This document shows, one piece after another, positions 55,401 to 62,422 of a stretch of 64,000 nucleotides of DNA. The stretch is from Porphyromonas vaginalis. GTDB taxonomy: Bacteria; Bacteroidota; Bacteroidia; Bacteroidales; Porphyromonadaceae. The translations under genes were made by a program, and so were the position numbers. The notes under the pieces were generated by a model, which did no database searches, had not been told where the DNA came from, and saw only the letters and a program-made list of their open reading frames with translations. Each line of letters opens with the position of its first letter. Positions within the stretch are counted from its first letter, which is position 1. The stretch is from positions 2,294,001-2,358,000 of the forward strand of contig NZ_CATQJU010000001.1 in assembly GCF_958301595.1 (NCBI RefSeq), in the 5' to 3' direction.

Positions 55401-55464
55401 GCGGTGTGTCACTATTGCGCAGTTGCCTGACGACCTGCGAGAGAAAGTTGTCACTAGAGTCCAT
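52423..55464 (-). CDS. AddB-like PD-(D/E)XK nuclease / helicase-family protein
   Basis: This 1013-aa protein resembles the AddB subunit of AddAB recombination nucleases. The C-terminal part (about 730-1013) has a RecB-type nuclease: a conserved His in GSIVHEYLEL, Asp in QPDRVDKV, and DYK in CRIVDYKTG. Four Cys typical of the AddB iron-sulfur staple are present, one in YYKCPYQFYLKKI and three in CNECNYRTICG. The N-terminal half is an inactivated helicase region. AddAB processes double-strand breaks for RecA. No AddA-like gene is next to it in this window. Two short in-frame duplications are visible (54557-54592, and near 52661-52690). Confidence 0.88.
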   Translation of the reverse strand: MDSSDNFLSQVVRQLRNSDTPLREQLVVVPTKRAGTFLQRELIAQLADAATILPRIVTIDEWITEMSGRVILDNTALISILYEVYAAYLAEQGEAQTETDQMLRLSQTERMLRDFQDMDLALAHVEMLLGNLEELDAFDDYEFLTEEERDAIQKFWTTLPKDFFKKAHGAEYLHFSIVWREIYKRFNARLTELGVAYRAAAYRLVAERDFTDDDLLRELRRHSGSKISLVSFVGLYNLTPAEQEIIKKLRTADADALKVQFYWQKVSLDATDEFTNHLYRTIEQNVNLLGGEVIDGGEVIDGEEARGHSPEIHLLSLNSTILQPQVVNSLIDEIIERDPKALEELRIAIVLNDEKTLIPLMKSLKQPTCTSLNVTMGYPLQYTSVATWIRRYLNIFGLVSPSDRELTRVKLTCSRLQLWLAAPLTRKLFGELTTTLMEQIALHHYAIKASELREIIEELTKDADEAIRQPLLEILTPSFTGKELLGRVGQLLELIKESSSAPEEEEDEAAEEPIDQVILSEARDQIVRYATQVSNLLTARDGVRHLLDTPMHVAYLLEQLLAVGSIPFEGAPLEGLQVMGFLETRTLTFDYVIMLNVQEGDLPKSSHTTTLIPDMLRRAFGMTTYRTEDDTNAYHFYRLIQGAKEVYLLQDTRPKSISSMEPSRYVDQIRYLTNLKPQESAYADPLEARDEMVPQITGQDEEVRRYIAQLASGKRTFSPSDLITYYKCPYQFYLKKIKGVGEPRPEPGVVTQIELGSIVHEYLELFYKGLVQKPGDVITRDQLEHKVSRQMLTDIYKEIVSDKSAPDEILLTDLERYIYKALEIDRLLLGESGTLQLLASETKMMNVTFEWDEHTIHMTAQPDRVDKVCGGVCRIVDYKTGIIKQPKKLKKLDSDTLTSWRFQENNYKLGGYMLQSYLYALLYAQEVKGGIQKVNGGIHEVQPTLYSLAPAVPASEGAIYFESPKDLDVIRKIVLEYLNQLVNPKNHFYQTSVQNICNECNYRTICGRKKLDF
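54557..54592 (-). repeat. In-frame 18-bp tandem repeat in the AddB-like gene
   Basis: Two consecutive copies of an 18-bp unit encode GGEVID twice. The number is a multiple of three, so copy changes would lengthen a loop without shifting the frame. Confidence 0.75.
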
Positions 55465-56143
55465 AGATACCCAAGACTAAAAGGTTATTACACATGTGTA
55501 GCGCGACCGATGGCCAGAGCGAACCTGTAGCCCAGCGCAGGTAACCCAGCAAGAGGGCCAGAAAGAAGATCTGTAGCATCCCCACGGGGTTGAGGTGCAT
55601 CACGGCAAAAAGTAGTGCGGGCAGGAGGATAACACTCCAGCGTGGGAAGCGTCTCAGCATCATCCACCCCATGAGTGCCCCTCGGAAGAAGAGTTCCTCA
55701 GCAATCGGCGTCAGCACCCCGACGATGAGGAGAGACCACCCTATATTCGACTCCCCGATGAGCGTCGTCTGCGCCTCCTCGACCATCTTACTCCAGTTGC
55801 GTAGCCACGCACCGCCCCACCCCTCTGGCCATACGGAGACGAGTGCTTGATTGCTCCATGCGAGGAACAGATAGATAGCCACAGCAAGGATTGCGTAGAG
55901 GAGGAAGCGTGGCAGCCTCACCCCCTTTAAGTATTGTCTGAGCGGTTCGAGTGGCAGGGCTAGCAGTTCATAAGGCTCCTGCGGGGCTGGCTGATGGTAG
56001 AGTCTTTGGTAGCCCCATAGGTAAGTCCATGTGGCAAGTAGCGCACTGCCTCCGAAGGCGATGACTCCCACCCAGGAGACTGGGAGCAGTGGGTACGCCA
56101 GCACAAAGAGGATTAAGGAGTATAGGAGCAGTAAGACCAGCAT
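55454..56143 (-). CDS. CPBP-family intramembrane metalloprotease
   Basis: This 229-aa polytopic membrane protein has about six membrane segments. The CPBP/CAAX-protease motifs are complete: the catalytic double Glu in PIAEELFFRGALMG (about 148-161), then His in FAVMHLNPVG and the HMCNN box near the end. Bacterial members act in prenyl-protein processing, bacteriocin maturation or immunity; the substrate here is unknown. Its end overlaps the AddB-like gene by 11 nt. Its start shares one base with the stop of the upstream barrel gene. Confidence 0.9.
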   Translation of the reverse strand: MLVLLLLYSLILFVLAYPLLPVSWVGVIAFGGSALLATWTYLWGYQRLYHQPAPQEPYELLALPLEPLRQYLKGVRLPRFLLYAILAVAIYLFLAWSNQALVSVWPEGWGGAWLRNWSKMVEEAQTTLIGESNIGWSLLIVGVLTPIAEELFFRGALMGWMMLRRFPRWSVILLPALLFAVMHLNPVGMLQIFFLALLLGYLRWATGSLWPSVALHMCNNLLVLGIYGL

Positions 56144-56820
56144 CAGCGCACCTTAAAGTAATAGCCCAGCCCCACCGTGACGCCCAGCTCGCCCGCACGG
56201 CCATAGTCATCGCGCACGGTCGTGGCAAAGATGTCGCTCAGACCGTAGTAGAAGTGTCCGCTCAGCGTGATCCTATGCCTCTGAGCTATGTCTAGGCTCA
56301 TGACGGGACCGCCTTTGAGACCCCACGAGAACTTGCTAAAGAGCGGATAGACATGTCGTCTCTTGACGACGGATCGCGTCTCTTCGCTCGGCGTAGGGCT
56401 GCTCACATCTCGTATGATGTAGCCCACACTTGGTCCCACCTCTAGTCCCAGCTGAAACGTACCAAAGGGATAGTAGAGGTGTGCCATCAGCGTCAAGTCT
56501 ATGAAGTCCATATCTCTTGCGAAGCTGTAGGCGATCGGCTTCGTATACTCCTCTCGCCATCCACGCTGCTCGTAAGAGAGACGCATCGTCATGCCCGTAT
56601 ATTTCTGATTGGTCAGCAGCACCCCCACGTAGCCCATAGCACCTAGGTGAGGTAGCATCTCCACGCGAGGCACTAGGTCGAGCATCGATCCACTCACACC
56701 ACCACCACCTCCTATGCGCACCTCTAGAGGCTTCAGCTGGGAGCGCTGAGCCTGTGCGGGGAGTATGGTGCAGAGGAGTGTGAGGAGCAGTCCGCTCCAC
56801 CATTTCATCAAGCTTAGCAT
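56143..56820 (-). CDS. PorT/OmpW-like small outer-membrane barrel protein
   Basis: This 225-aa protein has a signal peptide (cleavage near PAQAQ) and about eight amphipathic strands with repeated Gly and aromatic residues (VRIGGGGGVSGSMLDL, GMTMRLSYEQRGW, FIDLTLMAHLYYPFGTFQLGLEVGPSVGYIIRD, GVTVGLGYYFKVR). The pattern matches the outer-membrane beta-barrel families named after PorT in Bacteroidota. PorT itself is required for T9SS in P. gingivalis, but many relatives have other roles, so only the barrel fold is claimed. It lies between the LysM gene and the CPBP gene. Confidence 0.72.
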   Translation of the reverse strand: MLSLMKWWSGLLLTLLCTILPAQAQRSQLKPLEVRIGGGGGVSGSMLDLVPRVEMLPHLGAMGYVGVLLTNQKYTGMTMRLSYEQRGWREEYTKPIAYSFARDMDFIDLTLMAHLYYPFGTFQLGLEVGPSVGYIIRDVSSPTPSEETRSVVKRRHVYPLFSKFSWGLKGGPVMSLDIAQRHRITLSGHFYYGLSDIFATTVRDDYGRAGELGVTVGLGYYFKVR

Positions 56821-56829
56821 AGTGCTGAT

Positions 56830-58353
56830 CTACTCTGACAGAGGGATCTGCTGACGCTGCACCCCCCGTGGACTATAAGTGATGAAGAAGAGGTTCAAGT
56901 TCGTGTAGCCCCCTCTCCCAGAGCTACGCCCCGTGATGGCTGGTGCAAAGAGGAAGCCCGACTGCAGACCATCGCTAGGCAGCTGATGCTGGTACTGCTG
57001 GAAGCCCCGTCCATACGACGAGAGAGCCGATATAAAGTAGCGCACCACGTCGTACCCCAGCAAGGCATAGCTTGGATAGCCCTCCTCTATATCACGTCCG
57101 TACCAATGCTTGTAAGATTCCCGGACTTGCTGACTCTCGGGTAGCTCCCGATCCCAGTAAAAGGTGGAAAAGATCGTAGCCCCTACCGCTTGCAGACGTT
57201 CATCTATATTCTTGCCATAGGTTTGCCACTGCGGATATCCGAAGAGCTGATAGTCACTCGTCGAGAGCTGCGCATCACGCATCGCATCCAGTACAGCCGT
57301 AAGGTCCGCCTTCTTGCTTGAGTTGAGCAGGATCACACACTTCTTACCACCCTGGCGAGGCCACTGCCCGACAGCTAGCTCTCGCAGAGAGCGGCTTTGC
57401 GTGGAGATACCCGCCTCTCGGCAGGCTGTCTCGATCGCCTTAAACTTGTCCGCCTGATCGCCCTCGCCACAGCGCACGAGTAGCACTTCGTAGTCCGCAT
57501 AACGCTCTACAAAGGCTTGCTGCAGTCTCTCCGTGACACGATACTGTGCGGGGTTGAGCTGGAAGAAGTGGTCGTACAGCTGCCCCTTACCGCTCTGCCA
57601 TACAAAGGGCGAGAGGTAGACCGCCTGTTGCACCTTGGCGCGCTGAGCTAGTAGCTCCACGCTCTGCTCTGAGTCACCACCGATGATCAGGTCGTACCGC
57701 TCGCCCTCCTTGCTCTTGAGGAGCTGCTCGAGTGCCGAGCGATTGACGGCTGCATCGACTTGTAGATCAATGCTCACGCCCTGACGCTGCAAACGCTCGA
57801 TACCTAGGAGTACACCCTCGTAAAAGTGCAGATAGCGACTAGGCTGCCCACTCTCTCGCAGAGGAAGTATCAGGGCCACCCGCACTTGCGCTATCTGAGT
57901 ACCATTCAGCGGGCTGGGCTCCTTCTTAAGCTTAGCTCCAGAGGCTACTACGATCCGCTCCCCTACTGCGATCTGCGCATCATGCTTCTGCGGGTTTAGC
58001 TCGAGGAGCTGGCCCATTGTCAAGCCATACTTACGACTAATGCCGAAGAGCGTCTCGCCGGACTGCACCACGTGAATGCCTGGCTCAGCCTGCACGACGG
58101 CTGGTGCCTCGACATAGATTGTGTCAGGCTTGCGCTGGGGTATCAGGAGCGTCTGTCCCTCACGAATGCCCCACTGACTGCCCTCATTAAGCCGGTAGAT
58201 CTCCTCTTCGGAGACTCCGTAGCGCTTGGAGATAGCGTAGACCGTCTCCAACTTCTTGACCACATGCCGTAGAGGCGCCTGTGCCATGAGCGAGGTCGTG
58301 ATTAGGAGCAGGCTCATGCAGAGCAAGAGAATACGCTGTAATATCTGTTTCAT
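56830..58353 (-). CDS. LysM-domain protein with periplasmic-binding-protein-like domain
   Basis: This 507-aa exported protein has a signal peptide (about 1-27), then two LysM modules (HVVKKLETVYAISKRYGVSEEEIYRLN at about 30-75, and HVVQSGETLFGISRKYGLTMGQLLELN at about 93-140) that bind peptidoglycan. From about residue 160 a type I periplasmic-binding fold follows (VRVALILPLRESGQPSRYLHFYEGVLLGIERL ... YDLIIGGDSEQSVELLAQ). It may be a wall-tethered sensor or scaffold; no ligand is known. The start is MKQILQR at 58353; the frame runs further upstream but crosses the promoter. Confidence 0.85.
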   Translation of the reverse strand: MKQILQRILLLCMSLLLITTSLMAQAPLRHVVKKLETVYAISKRYGVSEEEIYRLNEGSQWGIREGQTLLIPQRKPDTIYVEAPAVVQAEPGIHVVQSGETLFGISRKYGLTMGQLLELNPQKHDAQIAVGERIVVASGAKLKKEPSPLNGTQIAQVRVALILPLRESGQPSRYLHFYEGVLLGIERLQRQGVSIDLQVDAAVNRSALEQLLKSKEGERYDLIIGGDSEQSVELLAQRAKVQQAVYLSPFVWQSGKGQLYDHFFQLNPAQYRVTERLQQAFVERYADYEVLLVRCGEGDQADKFKAIETACREAGISTQSRSLRELAVGQWPRQGGKKCVILLNSSKKADLTAVLDAMRDAQLSTSDYQLFGYPQWQTYGKNIDERLQAVGATIFSTFYWDRELPESQQVRESYKHWYGRDIEEGYPSYALLGYDVVRYFISALSSYGRGFQQYQHQLPSDGLQSGFLFAPAITGRSSGRGGYTNLNLFFITYSPRGVQRQQIPLSE

Positions 58354-58378
58354 CGGTTTATCTCTCTTTTTACTTAGA

Positions 58379-58409
58379 CAAAGGTAGCATAAATAGCACT
58401 CTTGGTCAA
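58379..58409 (-). promoter_or_regulatory. Promoter of the LysM-led gene series
   Basis: On the minus strand: TTG (58409-58407), 20-nt spacer, TACCTTTG (58386-58379), 26 nt before the ATG. Confidence 0.72.
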
Positions 58410-58431
58410 CCGTTCTCCCCAAGAGATTTTA

Positions 58432-58560
58432 GTTTCATAGGTAGGAAACTTTAGTTTCATACGGAGGAAACTCCAGTTTCATACGGAGGAAACTCCAGTT
58501 TCATACGGGTGAAACTGGAGTGCCAAAGGGGGGTGGCACTAGAGTTTCACCCGATGGAAC
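58432..58560. repeat. 22-bp palindrome array 6
   Basis: Dyads start at 58432, 58454, 58476 and 58498 (GTTTCATACGGAGGAAAC type), then GTGCC...GGCAC at 58520 (20 nt, both arms changed together), then GTTTCACCC...GGAAC at 58544. It lies just upstream of the LysM gene promoter. Confidence 0.82.
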
Positions 58561-58585
58561 TTACATCTCCGCGCCTCCAGGCAAC

Positions 58586-58616
58586 AAAAAGTCCCCGTAG
58601 CAATACTACGAGGACT
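58586..58616 (-). terminator. Terminator after dxr
   Basis: On the minus strand, an AGTCCTCGTAG / CTACGGGGACT stem is followed by TTTTTG. Confidence 0.82.
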
Positions 58617-58641
58617 CACAGATGTTTATTTGACGAGGGGG

Positions 58642-59787
58642 CTATCGGGGGAGCTGCTCGGTGGCTAAAGCGGTCGCCACGTCGTGGTAGTGCAGCAGAG
58701 CGTCGAGCGTCGGGGTGGCGTCGTAGGGTACGGCCGTCATAATTGGCTCAATGAGTCGCGCTATCTCAGTGAAGCCAATACGCTCATCGAGGAAGGCGCG
58801 CACAGCGACCTCGTTGGCCGCATTGAGCAAGCAGGGAATATTGCCACCCTGTCGGAACGCTTCGAAGGCGAGACCCAAGCAGGGGAAGTGGGCTGCGTCT
58901 GGCTCCTCAAAATGAAGCGTCGTGCCGACAAACGGCTGACGCGCTATGGGTAGCGGCTCACGCACACCACCATGGAGCGCTAGGCTGATCGGGAGACGCA
59001 TGTCGGGGACGGCTAGCTGCGCCTTGACCGAGCCATCGGCAAACTGCACCATCGAGTGCACGATGCTCTCGGGATGTATCAAGATAGAGATCTGATCGGC
59101 TGAGACGGCAAAGAGGTGGCACGCCTCCATCATCTCAAAGCCTTTGTTCATCATTGTCGCCGAGTCGATCGTCACCTTAGCGCCCATCGACCAGCGTGGG
59201 TGATGGAGCGCATCTGCTACGGTAACTTGGCTTAGCTTATCGAGAGGCATCTGCCAGAAGGGGCCTCCACTGGCCGTGAGCCAGATGCGCTCTAGAGGTG
59301 TCTCCTCGCCCATCAGGCATTGGTAGATGGCTGAGTGCTCAGAGTCCACAGGAAGGATGCGCACACCATGCTCCCGAGCAGAGCGCATGATGAGTTGACC
59401 TGCCACTACGAGTGTCTCCTTATTGGCCAAAGCAATCTCATGCCCGCTCTCAATAGAGAGAAGTGTGGGGCGCAGACCAGCGAAGCCAACAAGAGCGGAG
59501 AGCATGACGTCGTAGTCACTATGCTGCGCCAGTTCGCAGAGTCCCTCGGTGCCGACTAGCACGGTGCAGGTTAGCCCTTTGAGGAGTGCGGTGTGCTCTG
59601 TGGCGGCTTTTTCGTCAGCTACGACCACGACGGTCGGATGGTATTTCTCCGCCTGCTCTACGAGGAGAGGCACGTTGCGATGAGTGGTAAGGGCATAGAC
59701 GGAGAGCAGCTCGGGGTGAAAGGAGATGACCTCCAGTGCCTGGGTGCCGATACTGCCTGTCGAGCCAAAGAGTGCGATGCGTCGCAT
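58642..59787 (-). CDS. dxr: 1-deoxy-D-xylulose-5-phosphate reductoisomerase
   Basis: This 381-aa enzyme converts DXP to MEP with NADPH, the committed step of the non-mevalonate isoprenoid pathway. NADPH-binding GSTGSIGTQAL is at residues 8-18. The metal and substrate residues are seen in PVDSEHSAIYQCL (about 150-162) and in ASGGPFW, and MMNKGFEMMEACHLF is conserved. It is the target class of fosmidomycin. It is the last gene of a minus-strand series, gpsA-pgi-DUF4290-murA-rimM-dxr, ending at a terminator. Confidence 0.96.
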   Translation of the reverse strand: MRRIALFGSTGSIGTQALEVISFHPELLSVYALTTHRNVPLLVEQAEKYHPTVVVVADEKAATEHTALLKGLTCTVLVGTEGLCELAQHSDYDVMLSALVGFAGLRPTLLSIESGHEIALANKETLVVAGQLIMRSAREHGVRILPVDSEHSAIYQCLMGEETPLERIWLTASGGPFWQMPLDKLSQVTVADALHHPRWSMGAKVTIDSATMMNKGFEMMEACHLFAVSADQISILIHPESIVHSMVQFADGSVKAQLAVPDMRLPISLALHGGVREPLPIARQPFVGTTLHFEEPDAAHFPCLGLAFEAFRQGGNIPCLLNAANEVAVRAFLDERIGFTEIARLIEPIMTAVPYDATPTLDALLHYHDVATALATEQLPR

Positions 59788-59817
59788 AGTGTGTAGTCTG
59801 CTTTGGGAAATGGGGGC

Positions 59818-60363
59818 TTACAGGTCTAATAGCCCTTGGGGTATGTGTAGCTGGATGGTTTTGCTCTCGGGATCTATCGCCTCGACCAGCTCCTCGTGGA
59901 TGGGGATCAAGTGCTGAGTGCCGTCGGAGGTCTCGATCGTAAGGAGGATGTTTTCCGTTTGGTCATTGACCTCTAGGATCGTGCCGACAGGTTCCCCCTC
60001 GGGGGTGAGCACTTGGTAGCCAATGAAGTGATCCCAGCTATAAGCGACCTCGCTCTCTGCCAGTAGCTCTGTGGGAATGAAGAGACGCCACCCAGTCATC
60101 TGCTCAGCAATCGATCGATCAGCGACATGCGCCAGGGTGAGCAGGTAGCTGTCTCCCTTGCTGCGATAGCTCAGGAGCTGGTAAGGAACGGGGAGCGCGT
60201 CGATCTCGGCAAAGAGGTAAAAAGCTTCGCGACTAGGGTCGCTGCAGAGGGTCTCCAGCTCGATGGTTAGGTAAGCGGCTAGCTCACCACGCACGCCGTG
60301 AGGCTTGCCTAGGTGACCAACAGGCGTGAGCTCCGGTACGGTAAAAGCGGTCGTGCTACTCAT
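59818..60363 (-). CDS. rimM: Ribosome maturation factor RimM
   Basis: This 181-aa assembly factor helps 16S rRNA processing and binds uS19. The N-terminal RimM barrel (PVGHLGKPHGVRGELAAYLT, about 15-35) and the PRC-barrel C-terminal domain (YSWDHFIGYQVLTPEGEPVGTILEV...HLIPIHEELVEAIDPESKTIQLHIPQGLLDL) are both complete. Its start overlaps murA by 8 nt, so the two are translationally coupled. Confidence 0.95.
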   Translation of the reverse strand: MSSTTAFTVPELTPVGHLGKPHGVRGELAAYLTIELETLCSDPSREAFYLFAEIDALPVPYQLLSYRSKGDSYLLTLAHVADRSIAEQMTGWRLFIPTELLAESEVAYSWDHFIGYQVLTPEGEPVGTILEVNDQTENILLTIETSDGTQHLIPIHEELVEAIDPESKTIQLHIPQGLLDL

Positions 60364-61666
60364 CGCGTCTCTCGATGTGAGCGCCTAGAGCGTTGAGTCG
60401 CTCGTGTAGATGCTGGTAGCCACGATCTATCTGCTCCGCATTGTTGACCACACTGGTGCCATCGGCACTCATGGCGGCTATCAAGAGCGCGATACCGGCG
60501 CGTATATCTGGCGAAGCCATCACAGCGGGACGCAGACGGGTCTGGTGGTCTTTGCCAACGACGACTGCTCGGTGTGGATCGCAAAGGATGATCTGGGCGC
60601 CCATATCGATGAGCTTATCCACAAAGAAGAGTCGGCTCTCAAACATCTTCTGATGAATAAGGACGGTCCCCTTGGCCTGTGTCGCTACGACAAGGAAGAC
60701 GCTCAGCAGGTCTGGCGTGAGTCCTGGCCACGGCGCATCGGCGATGGTGAGGATAGAGCCATCCATAAAGGTCTCTATCTCGTAGCTCTCTCTAGCGGGT
60801 ATGATGAGGTCATCGCCTCGCTCTATAATCTCGATGCCGAGCTTGCGAAACATCTGCGGGATGAGTCCTAGGTCGGGCAGACCGACGTTCTTGAGCGTTA
60901 GCTCGCTCTGCGTCATAGCTGCGATGCCGATGAAGCTGCCCACCTCGATCATATCGGGCAGGATGCGATGCGTCGTGCCGTGTAGTCTCTCGACGCCCTC
61001 GATGGTGAGCAGGTTAGAGCCGATGCCTGAGATGCGAGCTCCCATGGAGACGAGCATACGGCAGAGTTGCTGTATGTACGGTTCGCAAGCAGCATTGTAT
61101 ATAGTGGTCTTGCCCTCTGCTAGGACTGCCGACATGATCACATTGGCGGTACCTGTCACGGAGGCTTCCTCGAGGTGCATGTAAGCGCCTCGCAGGTGTG
61201 GCACCTCTATGCGAAAGGCTCTACGATCCTGATCATACTCGCACTCCGCCCCTAGGGTAGCAATGCCAATCAGGTGGGTGTCTAGTCGACGGCGTCCTAT
61301 CTGATCACCACCGGGCTTGGGGAAGACCGCATGGCGACAACGACCAACGAGAGGACCAACGAGTAAGACGGAGCCACGCAATATCTTGCTCTCATGGAGG
61401 AACTGTGGAGAGTCGACGAAGTCTAGATCTATCTCCTGAGCTTTGAAGCGATAGCTGTCGTGGCTGAGTCGTGTCACCTCGACACCGAGTAGCTCTACGA
61501 GCTTGATGAGGTTGTTGACATCGAGGATATCTGGTACATTCTCTAGGATGACCTCTTCGCTGGTTAGTAAGGTGGCGGCGATGACTTGGAGCGCTTCGTT
61601 TTTAGCTCCCTGTATGGTTACCTCGCCATGGAGTCTGTGACCTCCCTCGATGATGTAAGATGCCAT
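60356..61666 (-). CDS. murA: UDP-N-acetylglucosamine 1-carboxyvinyltransferase, Asp-type active site
   Basis: This 436-aa enzyme transfers enolpyruvate from PEP to UDP-GlcNAc, the first committed step of peptidoglycan synthesis. Conserved features: GAKNEALQVIAATLL (about 20-34), RGSVLLVGPLVGR, and GRRRLDTH. The loop position filled by Cys115 in E. coli MurA (PGGC) is Asp121 here (PGGD). Cys is the residue alkylated by fosfomycin, so this enzyme should be insensitive, as known for Asp-type MurA of mycobacteria and chlamydiae. It overlaps rimM by 8 nt. Confidence 0.95.
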   Translation of the reverse strand: MASYIIEGGHRLHGEVTIQGAKNEALQVIAATLLTSEEVILENVPDILDVNNLIKLVELLGVEVTRLSHDSYRFKAQEIDLDFVDSPQFLHESKILRGSVLLVGPLVGRCRHAVFPKPGGDQIGRRRLDTHLIGIATLGAECEYDQDRRAFRIEVPHLRGAYMHLEEASVTGTANVIMSAVLAEGKTTIYNAACEPYIQQLCRMLVSMGARISGIGSNLLTIEGVERLHGTTHRILPDMIEVGSFIGIAAMTQSELTLKNVGLPDLGLIPQMFRKLGIEIIERGDDLIIPARESYEIETFMDGSILTIADAPWPGLTPDLLSVFLVVATQAKGTVLIHQKMFESRLFFVDKLIDMGAQIILCDPHRAVVVGKDHQTRLRPAVMASPDIRAGIALLIAAMSADGTSVVNNAEQIDRGYQHLHERLNALGAHIERRDE

Positions 61667-61708
61667 AAGCTAGTATCGTAAGAGTAAGATAGTGAGTGTC
61701 TGTATCGG

Positions 61709-62422
61709 CTAACGTCTAGAACGGTTGGGGCGGCCACCACGGCGACCTCCTCCTCTGGAGTTGTTGCCTCCCCGTGCTGGACGCCTGAACTGTCGTCTAG
61801 AGCGGTTTCCACCCCGTCCCTGAGGCGTGCGTCGTGTGGCAGCGTCTAGCTGGTGCTCCTCTTCGGTCAGCACGAGCTTACCGCCGGAGAGTTCGTAGAG
61901 ATCCTTAAAGATGGTGTAGTCGTCGACGGCACGCTTATTCCACAAGATATAAGCCTGCTTCATGCGGTTGGCAATGGAGAGTGCCAAAGCCTCGCGCTCG
62001 TCACCCTCGGGCATCTCGCACGCTTTCTTGATCAGCTCCTGAATGAGGTGACCATAGTGGCGGTAGATGATGTCGTCCTCGGGATAGGACAAGGATTCGG
62101 GCGCACCACGAAGTGCCTCCTCGTGAATGGGCTCTATGGGGTAGTCAATGTCTAGCGCAAAGTGCGACATGATGGCGAGGTGATCCCAGAGGACTTTGTG
62201 ATCCTCCGACTTCTTAGCTTGCTCAGGCTGTATGATCGCCATCGCCTTGACAATAGCGTGCGCGCATCGAGTCCGCTCATCGCGATCCTCAATGGTCAAG
62301 CAGTGGTCTACCATGTGCTGGATATGGTGTCCATACTCAGGGAGAGGGATGACCTCGTGGTAGCTTTTCTGGGGGGTTGTTTGTATCGTATCTGTCATTG
62401 TTGTAATCTGTCGTAAGTTCAT
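61709..62422 (-). CDS. DUF4290 protein with basic Arg/Gly-rich tail
   Basis: This 237-aa protein has the DUF4290 core, a Bacteroidota family of unknown function (LPEYGHHIQHMVDHCLTIEDRDERTRCAHAIVKAM ... YRHYGHLIQELIKKACEMPEGDEREALALSIANRMKQAYILWNKR). The last 45 residues are an Arg/Gly/Asn-rich tail of RGG type, which suggests nucleic-acid binding. The ATG at 62422 overlaps the pgi stop (ATGA); an ATG eight codons later (62398) is possible. It lies between pgi and murA in one series. Confidence 0.88.
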   Translation of the reverse strand: MNLRQITTMTDTIQTTPQKSYHEVIPLPEYGHHIQHMVDHCLTIEDRDERTRCAHAIVKAMAIIQPEQAKKSEDHKVLWDHLAIMSHFALDIDYPIEPIHEEALRGAPESLSYPEDDIIYRHYGHLIQELIKKACEMPEGDEREALALSIANRMKQAYILWNKRAVDDYTIFKDLYELSGGKLVLTEEEHQLDAATRRTPQGRGGNRSRRQFRRPARGGNNSRGGGRRGGRPNRSRR

